From: Zychaea mexicana
Taxonomy: Eukaryota > Mucoromycota > Mucoromycetes > Mucorales > Lichtheimiaceae
Direction of reading: 5' to 3'
Length of the DNA stretch: 64,000 nucleotides
NCBI RefSeq assembly: GCF_025766255.1
Contig: NW_026516729.1
Coordinates: forward strand, 1-64,000
Made by a program: the position numbers and the translations under genes
Part shown: positions 18,190 through 28,313 of the stretch, piece by piece
Layout of the letters: every line of letters starts with the position of its first letter
How positions within the stretch are numbered: the stretch's first letter is position 1
The notes under the pieces: generated by a model
The model's database searches: none
What the model was told of the DNA's origin: nothing
What the model saw: only the letters and a program-made list of their open reading frames with translations

Positions 18190-18490
18190 TCATATTAATA
18201 ATATTTGTTATAAATAACAAAATTATATATAATTCTATTCTGTCAAGCTAGTCGTCGATCCAGTAGGTCTAGACTAGAGGAAGGTATGCTCATTTTCCGC
18301 CAGTTTATGAAACTTTTATATTTATAGAGATTACAAATATTTTTAAGGATTACAAATTTTCTTAGGAGTTACAATATCTTTTAAATAAGAAATATTTTTA
18401 TTTATATTATATATTTTTTCCTTTTATATTATATTTTATTAATTTTAAAAATTTAAAACTTTTTTATATCTTTTTAAATATAATTTATAT
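18190..18490. repeat. Extremely AT-rich tract
   Basis: About 300 bp that is almost only A and T in its right half (18300-18490). It has a loose repeated GATTACAAAT / GGATTACAAAT / GGAGTTACAATA motif near 18330-18372. It contrasts sharply with neighbouring DNA and carries no gene. Confidence 0.6.
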
Positions 18491-19122
18491 TCTGATGGCA
18501 CTTTTGATATCGAGCACTTTGTTCATGACATGACGTATAAATTGGTAAACACCACACATGACATATTGATAACACAACACATAACATTCTGATATCCGTT
18601 TTTCTGTTCGGTTTCAGCATTTGGGGTCCACAATTTCCCAGAAACAAACACGGAAGTTGGTAGAGATAAAGGATGTGATCGACACGGATATGGTTTCGAC
18701 AATGTGTAATATCCAATAAACCAAAAGAGACAGAATAAGTCAACGAGACCTGAAAGGAATTGAAACTGGTTTATTATGATAACAAAAGTTCTCACTATTT
18801 ATAAGAAATGGCTTATCCTTGGCAACTACCACAGCGTGTGCATTGAACGGATGAATTGATGTTACAAATCAATTATATAGGATTAAGTAATGTATGATGC
18901 GTGAGTAAAAGGTACATCCGGGTAAATGCCTCAGATAGTAGCTAATGTGAATTACGTGATCCGAATAATGACAACTTCTTCCTGAGCATAGCTGATCGGT
19001 GTTTCACCAAGATGTGTATGAATAAGGAAATGTCCGCACAAGTGAGGTTATGAGGGAAATAACAGCAATCATTAATGACAGATTAAAGAATAAGTGTTAT
19101 TGAACATGTTGGATACAACACA
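18491..19122. other. Intergenic, no gene seen
   Basis: Overlapping minus-strand frames at 18474-18795 are hydrophobic and Cys-rich with no clear start context. No family recognised. Confidence 0.4.
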
Positions 19123-19880
19123 ATGATGAAAATAAGTGCCCACATCTTGGCAAAACAATTGGCAAAAACCACGCTCTCAACGACCGAAGAAGCTTTGTTG
19201 GAGTTATCGATTTCAAGGTTCATCAACATGCTGAATACCTCGATGCAAGATACTGTACCTATCAAGAATTCTTCTCACAACATCAGTGGGCCTGTATCAA
19301 CAACGTCATATCGGCATCGAATCTGGAGCTACGATGGTTCATCGCCGGAATTAAGTGCCCTTTTCGATGCCATTGTTCATGTAGGCGACAATATCTGGGA
19401 TGTCATCGCTTTTATCGACGAGAAAATGGCAAATATCAAAAACAAGATGCCTACAACAAAGTCAGCCCTATATCCTGCTTCTCATCGTGGATCACGTCGT
19501 GGGAAATTTGGAACACTGGTCGAAGAAAGCTGATGAATCTGAATTGACTTTCTATCGCAGATTTGCAACCATTTTGGAGTTTGTTTTCGATTGCACAGAT
19601 GTGGCAGTGGTGGACGGTGAGAACTCTTGCGAGGCAACCAAAAATGTGGCCCTTTTGAACAAGGCAATCTTCACCCCCATGCAGGCAGTACCAGTGTTTG
19701 GAAAGAAAATCAATGAAAACGGTCAAGAGTTCAAGAAGACTTGAAACTAATGCACACGAACGCAGCGATTCTCGACCATCTCAACAGCCATTGTTCAATC
19801 GACATCAGCGAACTGTTGGCGATGAATTTCATCGGTAAATATGATGTATTGGTGAACGCAATAATAATCGATGACTGACT
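19123..19880 (+). pseudogene. Frameshifted copy of a Mucorales-type repetitive protein family
   Basis: The plus strand begins MMKISAHILAKQLAKTT and runs to SYDGSSPELSALFDAI and VHVGDNIWDVIAFIDEKMAN. The frame then shifts near 19450-19490 and continues as SYPYILLLIVDHVVGNLEHW, FYRRFATILEFVFDCTDVAV, ALLNKAIFTPMQAVPVFGKK, and after a stop (about 19744) HTNAAILDHLNSHC. The run of ideas (a hydrophobic core, a Trp-containing segment, a GKKI-like motif) resembles uncharacterised proteins that I believe occur in many copies in Mucorales genomes. At least one frameshift and one internal stop make this copy dead. No molecular function is known to me. Confidence 0.55.
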
Positions 19881-22703
19881 AATAAATTTGACAGGCAATG
19901 TTGGCTAATTCTTCATAAATATTCTGGTGCCATGTTTGAGGACTGTTTAAACCGAAAGCCAATGCAGTGATTGTTTTTGTGCATGAATAAACCAACGATT
20001 TTGTTGAACTGAGTCTGATTGAAGTGCACATACACAACACACATCATGATACTATGTTTTCGAGTTTAATTTTAGTCTATAATGGCTGTGTTAGGCATGG
20101 TGGCTGTTCGGTCCTTGTTCCGATTTTTTCATGCTGAAGTGCGTATTTTAGGGTCCATTTCATTACTATGAAGGAGCGCATATTCACTTTTTGCCAAATG
20201 TGTTTTTAGCAGCAGAGTGCTTAATGTACGATATCACATGAGCTTCTTTACTGGCGTTTCTATCTTGAGCCAAAAAAAAAGGTCGAGAACTTTTCAAGTT
20301 TCTACTGAATTGATGTATACATCAATTTTAAAGAGCAGCGGGTGAGGCATGTGTCCGACAACATATTAAACGATTTGTTATAATAGAATATACAACAGGC
20401 AGAAAAGAGAGAAGGAGATGCGGCTTTCTTAATTATCCGTCTGATATATGCTATGCCAACGTCGTCAATTGCATACGCAGTAATCAACATACATGCTTTA
20501 TACTGTATTATACTGTATAACCAGGCATCATCCTCTGCGGATAAATTTTGCTTTCTTCTTTGGGCCACATGGAGTTTATTTTTATTTATTCGGATGTGGC
20601 GGGAAAGAAGAAAAATACTTGGCATTCTTTGTGCTTGTGTTTGTTCCGCCGAATCTGTTGTTGCTGCATGTTGCATTCATAACAACAATAACAAAACAAA
20701 ACAATAAGCCGAGAATGGATAATCGTTGGTGTTGTTGGGCAAAGGATAAAATAGCCCATTCTTGTGCAGGTCTACTTTCTGAATAGCGAGAATAACTATT
20801 CTATTCCTGCATTTTAATTTGTGTAAGAAAAACACGATTTGGAAACAATAAAGTGCGCGGGGAGAAGACGGTTAAGAGTTGAGCGCTGAAAAGAGATGAA
20901 CATGTTCCAGCTATTCGAGTAGTAGTCTGTATATCATACAAAAAAAAAGACACGCCCAACAATCAAGTCAATAAATCCGTCGAGTGCGTACAGGTTTCCA
21001 AACTAAGGCTGCGACTGCATGCATAACATGTAATTTGACCACAGATGAAGCAAAGAAAAGAAAAGCTTCATCCACTACGTACTCTCTTTGCAACTTTTTA
21101 CATCATCACTTTTTTTGGTTTGGGAGTACACAGGAGGAATCTTAGTTTGTGTAACCATCGCACCAAAAATACTGCAAAACAGGAAGTCAAGATACGTTGT
21201 AAAGACAGAATCAAATGAACCCAGAACGAAGCACTGGCAATCCGTTGCTATGTTTCACATCTGTTTCAGGTTGACCGGGACACGCGTTGTCTAGGCAACC
21301 GCTAAAAGAAGAGGGGGAATTTCCTGGAAACAAGGCATAGGCTGTTGGTAACGTAAACGTCTCTTTCGTTCGTAAGACCAGGGTCTGTGTGATATATATA
21401 GCATCAGTCAGCTGTCACTTCGACCTATGTTTATGCACAGTGAAGATCCACTACTGCACTTCTCTCATACATTCTCACCCGCCGCCGCCCTTTCCCGATT
21501 TAAGCACACAACATAAACAACAACACATACGGAATGATGCAGGCAAACAAAAACCTTAATAATGTTGCCAATCGTACGATGATGTTAATGATGATAATTG
21601 AAGAGCAAGTGAGTCCAACTGGATACAGAAAAAACCACATCGGGACTTGAAGAAAGAGTCCAGGCCAAAGTGTCATATATATAATCACAAATTTGATAAA
21701 AGTTGCTAATGGCCATGTGCAAGATTTGACGCACAAGGATCGTATATGGAATAGTCTCAACGAGAACGAGTGCCAGGTTACGCCAGCCTTTATGAATATA
21801 TCTTTACGAATATGGCCCTAATCCTATTTGTATCTTGACGAACTAAAAGGCTGTTTTTTAGCGTGCATTAACTGTTTTCCCCTTCTATCCTCCTTTTTGC
21901 AGGGAAATTAAATAAAAAAAGTTTGTTTTTTCTTAATAATAGCACCATTTTTTTCCAAGCTAAAAAAGAAACGGATTGGAATAGAGACTAGATGTGGTGC
22001 ACAGACCTTTTTGAAAAAGGGTCCTTTAAAAAGCAATGACGACAAAGGAAAAAGAGGTGCTCCCCGTAAGAATGTGTTGTTGTTTTTTCAATTTTCCCCA
22101 AAAACAGACAGATAAGGGATCTGCGTTTCTCTGTCTTCCGCTCCTTCGCTCTCTCTCTCTCTCTCTCTCATTCACTTTCAATTGCACGGGGGGATTTTCC
22201 TCTTTTTCGGTCGGTGTATGTATGACTGGGCGATCCTGGGTCACTGACTCCGATCCCAAAAGTTTTTTCTCGAGTTTCTGTACATACACGCGCACTATTG
22301 TTTTGTTTGATCATAATAAAAAGCCCCATATCCGAAGGTGGAGAAGGAATATTTTCGATGTGTCGTACGTCGTACAATATCAACAAGACACAAATTTGGC
22401 CAATTACACCTGTACTACCTTACGGCCGACGACGGTGATCGTTTTCTTTTTATATACATATTCTTGTGTTCATGCTTGCATTTCTGGGAGAAGGAACAAT
22501 TTGAAATTTGATTACGATATTTGTTGCTTTATTATAACATGAGATAACAAAAGGAGTAAAGGGACGAATAAATTGTTATTGTGACATTTTGCATATTACA
22601 TTAAGAATAGACGAAGGGAGAGGTTTATATAGAGTGTATGCTGGGATTGTGCGAGAGAGGAAGAGAGATAGTGTGTGTGTCAAGTGTTGCCAGTTATTTA
22701 AAC
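19881..22703. other. Long gene-poor region
   Basis: About 2.8 kb with no supportable gene. It holds several homopolymer runs and a 168-codon plus frame (22036-22542) that contains the CT microsatellite and reads as low-complexity LSLSLS, so I treat it as chance. The 3' flank of the GPI protein gene occupies its right end. Confidence 0.5.
22149..22169. repeat. (CT)n microsatellite
   Basis: Uninterrupted CT dinucleotide run of 21 bases. Confidence 0.9.
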
Positions 22704-23549
22704 TTAGACCATGGCAACGGCAGCAACACCGGCAATGGCGAGAGCAGCAAGGGCAGCAGGCTGCGACTTGACGGCAGCGCTCTCATCGACCGTCTCCTCA
22801 GCAGCATCACCCGAAGCGCTCGACGAAGCAGCCTCGGAAGACGAGGCAGCAGAGCTAGCGGCAGAGCTGCTGGCAGGGGTGCTGGAGGCGGCAGCCGAGC
22901 TGGAAGCAGGAGCAGACGAGGAGGCAGCAGCACTGGCCGAAGCAGAAGACGAAGAGTTGGCTATAATCACATACAAATATACGCACAATGGTTTGTTAGT
23001 CCCCTTTACGTTTTCACTTGTCTAAGACTGAAATGTGCTACTTACACGAACCACCCGCAATGGTGAAGGGACCAGCATACGAAACGTCGGGGGAAGTACC
23101 GAATTGAAGAGCATCTAAGAGGGTTTTCAAAGGTTAGTACAGGTCCAAGACAACAAACACGGAGGAGTGGGAGGCAATTACTTACAGTCAGTGCCAGCGG
23201 CGAGGTCTGCAGGGACCGACCAGGTGTAGGAGCCACCGGCGGCATCAACATTCTCGGCAATGGTCATGACGGGCTGGAGGGCGGTCGAAGGGCCGTTGGA
23301 GAGGACAATCTGGGAGATGGTTTCAACGGTGGGGTTGATCCTAGATATACGTACATACGCTGTTGTTTAGTATACATACACTCCCACACACTTGTCAAGT
23401 ATAGTTACAATCATTTACCAGCTGATGATGGCATCCGAGCCGGCTTGGTAGGTGGTGCCCTCGAGAGGAGCAGTGACAGAGATGATGTTTTGTTGGGCCG
23501 AGACAGCAGCAACGGCAAGGGCGGCGATGGCAGCAACAATGGACTTCAT
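22704..23549 (-). CDS. Secreted GPI-anchored Ser-rich protein of the Kre9/Knh1 type
   Basis: Four exons encode about 205 residues. The first exon starts at 23549 with a signal peptide (MKSIVAAIAALAVAAVSAQQ). The mature part carries the Kre9/Knh1 N-terminal domain pattern: ISVTAPLEGTTYQAGSDAII, then SWINPTVETISQIVLSNGPS, a TWSVPADLAAGTDYALQFG-like strand set and SYAGPFTIAGGS. The C-terminal half is a Ser/Ala spacer followed by a hydrophobic tail (AALAALAIAGVAAVAMV) after a small-residue cleavage zone, as expected for GPI attachment. Members sit on the plasma membrane or in the wall and affect beta-glucan. The tryptophan codon is split by the first intron (AGCTG|G), confirming the splice. A TATA box stands 92 bp upstream. 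The exact cell-wall role is inferred from the family. Confidence 0.9.
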
Positions 23550-23640
23550 GGTTTGGTTGTGAAAAGGAAAGAAAGAGAGGAGAGAGAAAGAGAGAAGAGA
23601 GATGTGGATTGGCGTCCGAGCGTCTTGGCTGCCCGCCCCG

Positions 23641-23648
23641 TATTTATA
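23641..23648 (-). promoter_or_regulatory. TATA box of the GPI protein gene
   Basis: The coding strand reads CTATAAATA in a GC-rich context, 92-99 bp upstream of the start codon. A canonical TATA at this distance suits a strongly expressed wall-protein gene. Confidence 0.6.
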
Positions 23649-24206
23649 GCCGACTGAAAGGCGGTGTGCATCAGAAAAGGAAAAACGTTTTGTTCTTCTT
23701 TTCGGAGGCCTACTGCCCACACATTTTGCCTGTGTAACGCGCCATCGTCCCAAAGCCGAGAAACTCCGCGTGTGTAGCTTACTGCACACCCTCTCTCATT
23801 ACGCAGAAGAGGTTTTCAGCAAACATATCAAGAAGTAGAAGAGGTGAATCTCCTTTTCTTCTCTCCCGCCCCCCCCCGAACCCTCCTTTTTCTTTGCATT
23901 AGCGCGGGCCGCCAATGGCAGCAGCAGCAGCGGCTAGATCAAGAACAACCCTGCTTATTTGGACTGAGGGACAAAAGGAGACGACGACGTAGCAGGGTCT
24001 TTAAAATTATTACCAAGAAACAGCCCAGAAGAAAGTCGTAGGCAGGCATGAGACATATGAGGCATGGCATGACTTGGCTTGGCATAAGCTTCAACGACAA
24101 AGCGTGTCTTGTCTTGTGAAAAAAAAAAGAGCTGCAAACTAATCTTGCGTGTGCCACCCACCCACCTCACGCACAGCAGAAATTGGGGGTTAACCCAGCC
24201 CTCCAA

Positions 24207-24233
<27 letters not shown>
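24207..24233. repeat. (GT)n microsatellite
   Basis: Dinucleotide run of 27 bases about 107 bp upstream of the Rab GEF start. It is followed by a long pyrimidine tract (24240-24300) that may be part of the promoter or 5' UTR. Confidence 0.9.
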
Positions 24234-24237
<4 letters not shown>

Positions 24238-24339
24238 GGTCTCTTTCTTCTTTTCTTTTCTTTTTTCTTTTCCTCTTTTCTTTCTCTTCATTTCCTTTCG
24301 TTTCCTGTTGTATACTTACACAATTCCCATTACTCGACC

Positions 24340-26834
24340 ATGCAAGTCAGTAGTGTGGGCAATCCCCTCCAATCAGCGCCGCTATCGCCAACAGTATCAC
24401 CCTTAGCAGCAGCAGCAGCACCACCGCCACCACTACAATTACATGCAGAAAAAGAAGACGCTATGGACGAACTGCAATTCGGCATGGACGAGTTCTCAGA
24501 AGACGATGTATTGCCATTCTTGCTGCAGGCACAGGATATCATTGCCAAGCTAGAAACACGGGTGTTGGACCTGGAAACGGATCTATCGGTAAGCCGTGGC
24601 AAAACTTTAAAATAAAGCTGTTGCGTTTGGGGTGCACATGGACACCATGACAAATTATTCATTGTTGTTGGGAATAAAAAAAACTTTTATAGACGATTCA
24701 TCGAAAATACGAACATGATCGTCACGACTGGCTTGTTGGCTTATCACAGAAAGACCAGTACATCCACCACCTCTCAAAGAAACTCCAGAAACTTGAGTTT
24801 AACAGCAAGGAGGCGATCGTCCTGATTTCCGATTATGCAGCAACCGAACCTGGCCATGATAACAACCTGATACTGGCCCTGAACTTTTTGCGCCAGGCAC
24901 AGCAGACGACTGCAACGCCGCCGCCAGTTGGTGACGGCAACGACGACGACGACGACGACGACTTTCCGGATGCCGATGATCTGGAAGAAGGCGAGCTGGA
25001 GCGACGAGCTGCTGCTGCAAACGAGTGGCGTAAACAAGACGAGTATGCACCTGGTGGTGCTGGTGCTGCAGCAGCATCCTTCCGTGTATCACCATGGACC
25101 CATCATTCCGAGCAGCCTGTCAATCTGATGGAAGGCCTCGAATCGTCTGTGGATGGATCTGAGATTTCTCGTCACACCGACGTCGATTCGCTACAAGCCG
25201 GTGGCAGCAGCAGTAGTAGTGGAGGCACCTTCTCCACCACAACGTCCGTCTCGTCCATGACACGGATGCCCTCCACCGACGGTGTTGAAGCACACCCAAC
25301 AACTCCGCCCGCCGATGTTGCTGCTGCTGCTATGATGGAGAGTGCCACCGGCAACAACACTACGCCAGTGGTGAGACAACCCACGAGCACTACCACTTCG
25401 GTTCCTTTGCCAACCACTGACCATGGCGGGTTCTGCAGCAACTGCCGCCAACTGCTGGCCCAGCTCGACCAACAGATTGAACAAAAGGCATACATGAAAC
25501 GCGATCTGAGTTCGCTTGCATCGGCATTATCCGAAGAGGAGCAGCTCCGCTTCAGCATTGAGCAGGTCAAGGACTCGCTTGAAGAGGACATCCAGGACGT
25601 CACTGCGTCCTTGTTCAGGACGCTCAACACCATCTTGATGGATGAGGTCAATGACCGCGACGGACTTGTCCGCCTGGATCGAGACACGGGCGGCAAGCTT
25701 GCGACTGTGCTGCAGGCATGGGACATCCGGGAAGAGCGACTGAGGGATATCAAGGAGCAGCTGGTCGAGTTGGATGCAGCAGTCAACCAGAGCACCACGG
25801 CCACGGAGCGTCTCAGTCGGTACCGCCAGGACGATTTTGATGCAGCTGCCGTACTTCCTCGATCGCGCATGATGCGCCACTCGTCCCTTCGGCTGTCGTC
25901 CCCTACCTCACCCTTGGTGCCGCTCAGCGAGGACGAGAGCATCAACAACAACAGCCTGTTGTTGCCAAACAAGACCGTGCGGATTGATGGCGTGGTCTTT
26001 GACGAGTTTCAAGAGCATATCAAGACACTTACGACGACTGCAGCAACACATCAACACGTCATGCCTGCAACAGCCTTTATGAAGCGCGTGATCGCTGAGG
26101 ACGTCGACCCGTGCTTGTTTCAAACAGCAGGGTCCTCATGGTGGAAATCCCCCTGGTTCAAACGCAAACTCACCGACGCCATCGTTGCCAACCGATGCGA
26201 TATTCAGACATGGAACTCACACGCCTTGTCCTCGTCTTCAGCCTTTTCCTCGACCTCCGCATCGTCCTCGCCGGCTACAAGTCATATCAGCACTACTTCG
26301 TCTGCTTCAGCACTCCAGCACCAACAACAACAACAACAACCATCTGCACCCAAAACGAAATGCACGTGTTGCGGCATGCTCCGCATCTGCGAGTTCCGCA
26401 TGCGACTTCATGGACCACAACAGCAACAGCAGCAGCTACAACAACAGAAGAAACCAGCACCATGGCTACCGATTGATCGATTCTGTCGCGACAGGATAGT
26501 GGCCGTGTGCGACTTTTACAGCTTCATGTCGCATTTACGGCAGGGACTCATGCAGAACTCCCCGGTGCTTCAAATGTTCAAGCAATGCCAGCATTTCCGA
26601 CGTCGCATGGGTCTTGCCAAAGTGGGTAGCATGGCCTTGTTTGATGACGAGCCACTAAGGTCATCGGGCCATCAGTCCTCTTCCTCCTCCTCCAACAAAC
26701 GACGGTCCCGATCATCAAAGCGTGAGAGCCTTGTGCTGGAACATTCTGGAAGTAACAGCGATTCTGGCAGTGTTGTGAGCGTCACAGATGTCCAAGGCCT
26801 TTATGGCACAGGGCAGATTGTGATTGTCCATTAA
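24340..26834 (+). CDS. Sec2/Rabin8-type Rab guanine nucleotide exchange factor
   Basis: Predicted GEF for the exocytic Rab of the Sec4/Rab8 group, acting on secretory vesicles heading to the hyphal tip. Two exons (24340-24588, intron of 104 nt, 24693-26834) encode 796 residues. The N-terminal coiled coils include FLLQAQDIIAKLETRVLDLE. Acidic and Ser/Thr-rich linkers follow. The GEF helix is recognisable by SNCRQLLAQLDQQIEQKAY and EEDIQDVTASLFRTLNTIL, matching the Rabin8 pattern ELTASLFEEA. Near the C-terminus, CTCCGMLRICEFRMRLHG, then IDRFCRDRIVAVCDFYSFM and FRRRMGLAKVGSM match the Rabin8/GRAB C-terminal region (Cys pair, CRxRIxxVCxF, RRxMxLAKLG). It has long Asp, Ser, Gln and Ala runs. The family is confident; the Rab partner is inferred. 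Confidence 0.85.
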
Positions 26835-28313
26835 TGCTATTGACTATAATAATACTAATAATAACATAGCACCCTTGCGCTTTCCAATACTTCCAATTTC
26901 ATCCAAGCAACCCAAACAAACATGCACAGCATTACATATATTTCCTGCTTTGTTTACCACAAACACACGCTTCCTCTTTCTGCCCTTTTCTGTATACCCA
27001 CCTATCTAAACCTTATATTCTCCTCTTCTTCTTCTTTGTAGTTGTGCATTTTTTGAAAGAAAACAAAATTGTATATCCACCTCTTCTTCTTTTTAGATAC
27101 TCCTTGGTGCCTTCCTCCCCCGCCTCCTCACCACGCTTTTCAATCCGTTGTTCTTTTATATATACTTTCCATCTTTTATATATGTATGCTGGTGATGATA
27201 CCACCATGGTACCTTTTCTCTCAAGACTCTTGCCATTGTGTGCTTTATCAATGAGTAAACATGTGTTTCTGAAACCAATCGTTACTCGAACCTGCTGTTC
27301 TGCGGGCATCCAACCAACTTATGCGATTTGGCTGCATAAATTAACATCGTCGCTTCTGAATGTGTACTGCATATGACAATAAGCACTTATAAGGGATTGA
27401 TTGTTCGATAAAGACGCAAGATACTATCTATTTATATCGTCGACAACATTATCTGCTGCTGCACGCTTGGATACACGGATTTACATGGCTAATACGTTTA
27501 ATTAACACTGGAGTATTTTTTTGACACGCCAATACAAATTTATTTTCATAAGGTTAGTAGTAATCACCACATTATTACATATTAACGGTAATAGATAGTG
27601 CAGCTCTGAGCCCTTTCTTTCGTCATTTTAGAGACAGGTGGTTCCCTGTGGCGCTGCTATAGCAACGACACTAGTAGTTTTAAGCACACGACACACCTTG
27701 CGCACAGACATGCGAGCGCGAGTTTCATAATGATCGGCGTAGTGAGGAAAATAGTTCCCGAAAAGACGCAGGCAGTGCTTCTGTACTGCGGACACAGTTG
27801 CAATTCGAGGGTAGTTACACCTCAATAAGACGCAAACGAGATTGTGCGAAAAGTGTGCTTGCAAAAACCGGGGTCTAACTGACGTATTAAACATAGTGCG
27901 TATAGCTACATGATGCTACACGACTTGTTATACAGCAATGAGGATCTTTAATCAATTATCACACGAGGATAGATAGCCATACGCAGGTGATCGCATTAAA
28001 ACACAACATAGATCAGGTAGAGATCCACTATCACTGTCATACATGCAAAACCATGCTTTCACTGGAGCATATTGGCCAGACAATTTTATTTTCGCGTTTT
28101 CTTACTAGCTAGTTAAAGATATTCATAGTTCATAATGAAAGAAGTGAGAGAGGGAGAAGTGTATCGATAAAGTTTTCTTTTTTTTGCAAGTAACAAAGTA
28201 GCAAAGATGTTATAGGAAAAAAGAAACGAGGAAAAGCGAGTAGGATGGCTACAATATGTATGGTTATTGTTGCACTTTCTGTTGCCGTTGTTGTTGCGCT
28301 TGCCGTCTGCTTG
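26835..28313. other. Intergenic between two convergent genes
   Basis: AT-rich, about 1.5 kb, with the 3' ends of the Rab GEF and F-box genes. It contains a solitary pogo-like terminal repeat at 27858-27881 (listed separately). The 88-codon minus frame at 27628-27894 overlaps that repeat and has no recognisable domain. Confidence 0.45.
27858..27881 (-). repeat. Solitary pogo-like terminal inverted repeat
   Basis: The 24 bases ending GGGGTCTAACTG match the right terminal repeat of the element at 51104-52048 (ending GGGGTACAACTG) at 21 of 24 positions, including TTGCAAAAACCGGGG. No matching left end was found nearby and no TA duplication flanks it, so it is an old, broken end. Confidence 0.5.

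Noticed and set aside
22036..22542. 168-codon plus-strand open frame
   Set aside because: It spans a CT microsatellite and reads as low-complexity Leu-Ser; there is no domain, and it lies in gene-poor DNA.
22711..23025. Plus-strand Ala/Glu-rich frame
   Set aside because: Shadow of the Ser/Ala-rich GPI protein on the opposite strand.
25172..25972. 266-codon minus-strand Ser-rich frame
   Set aside because: Antisense shadow of the Rab GEF; the sense protein has clear Rabin8-type motifs.
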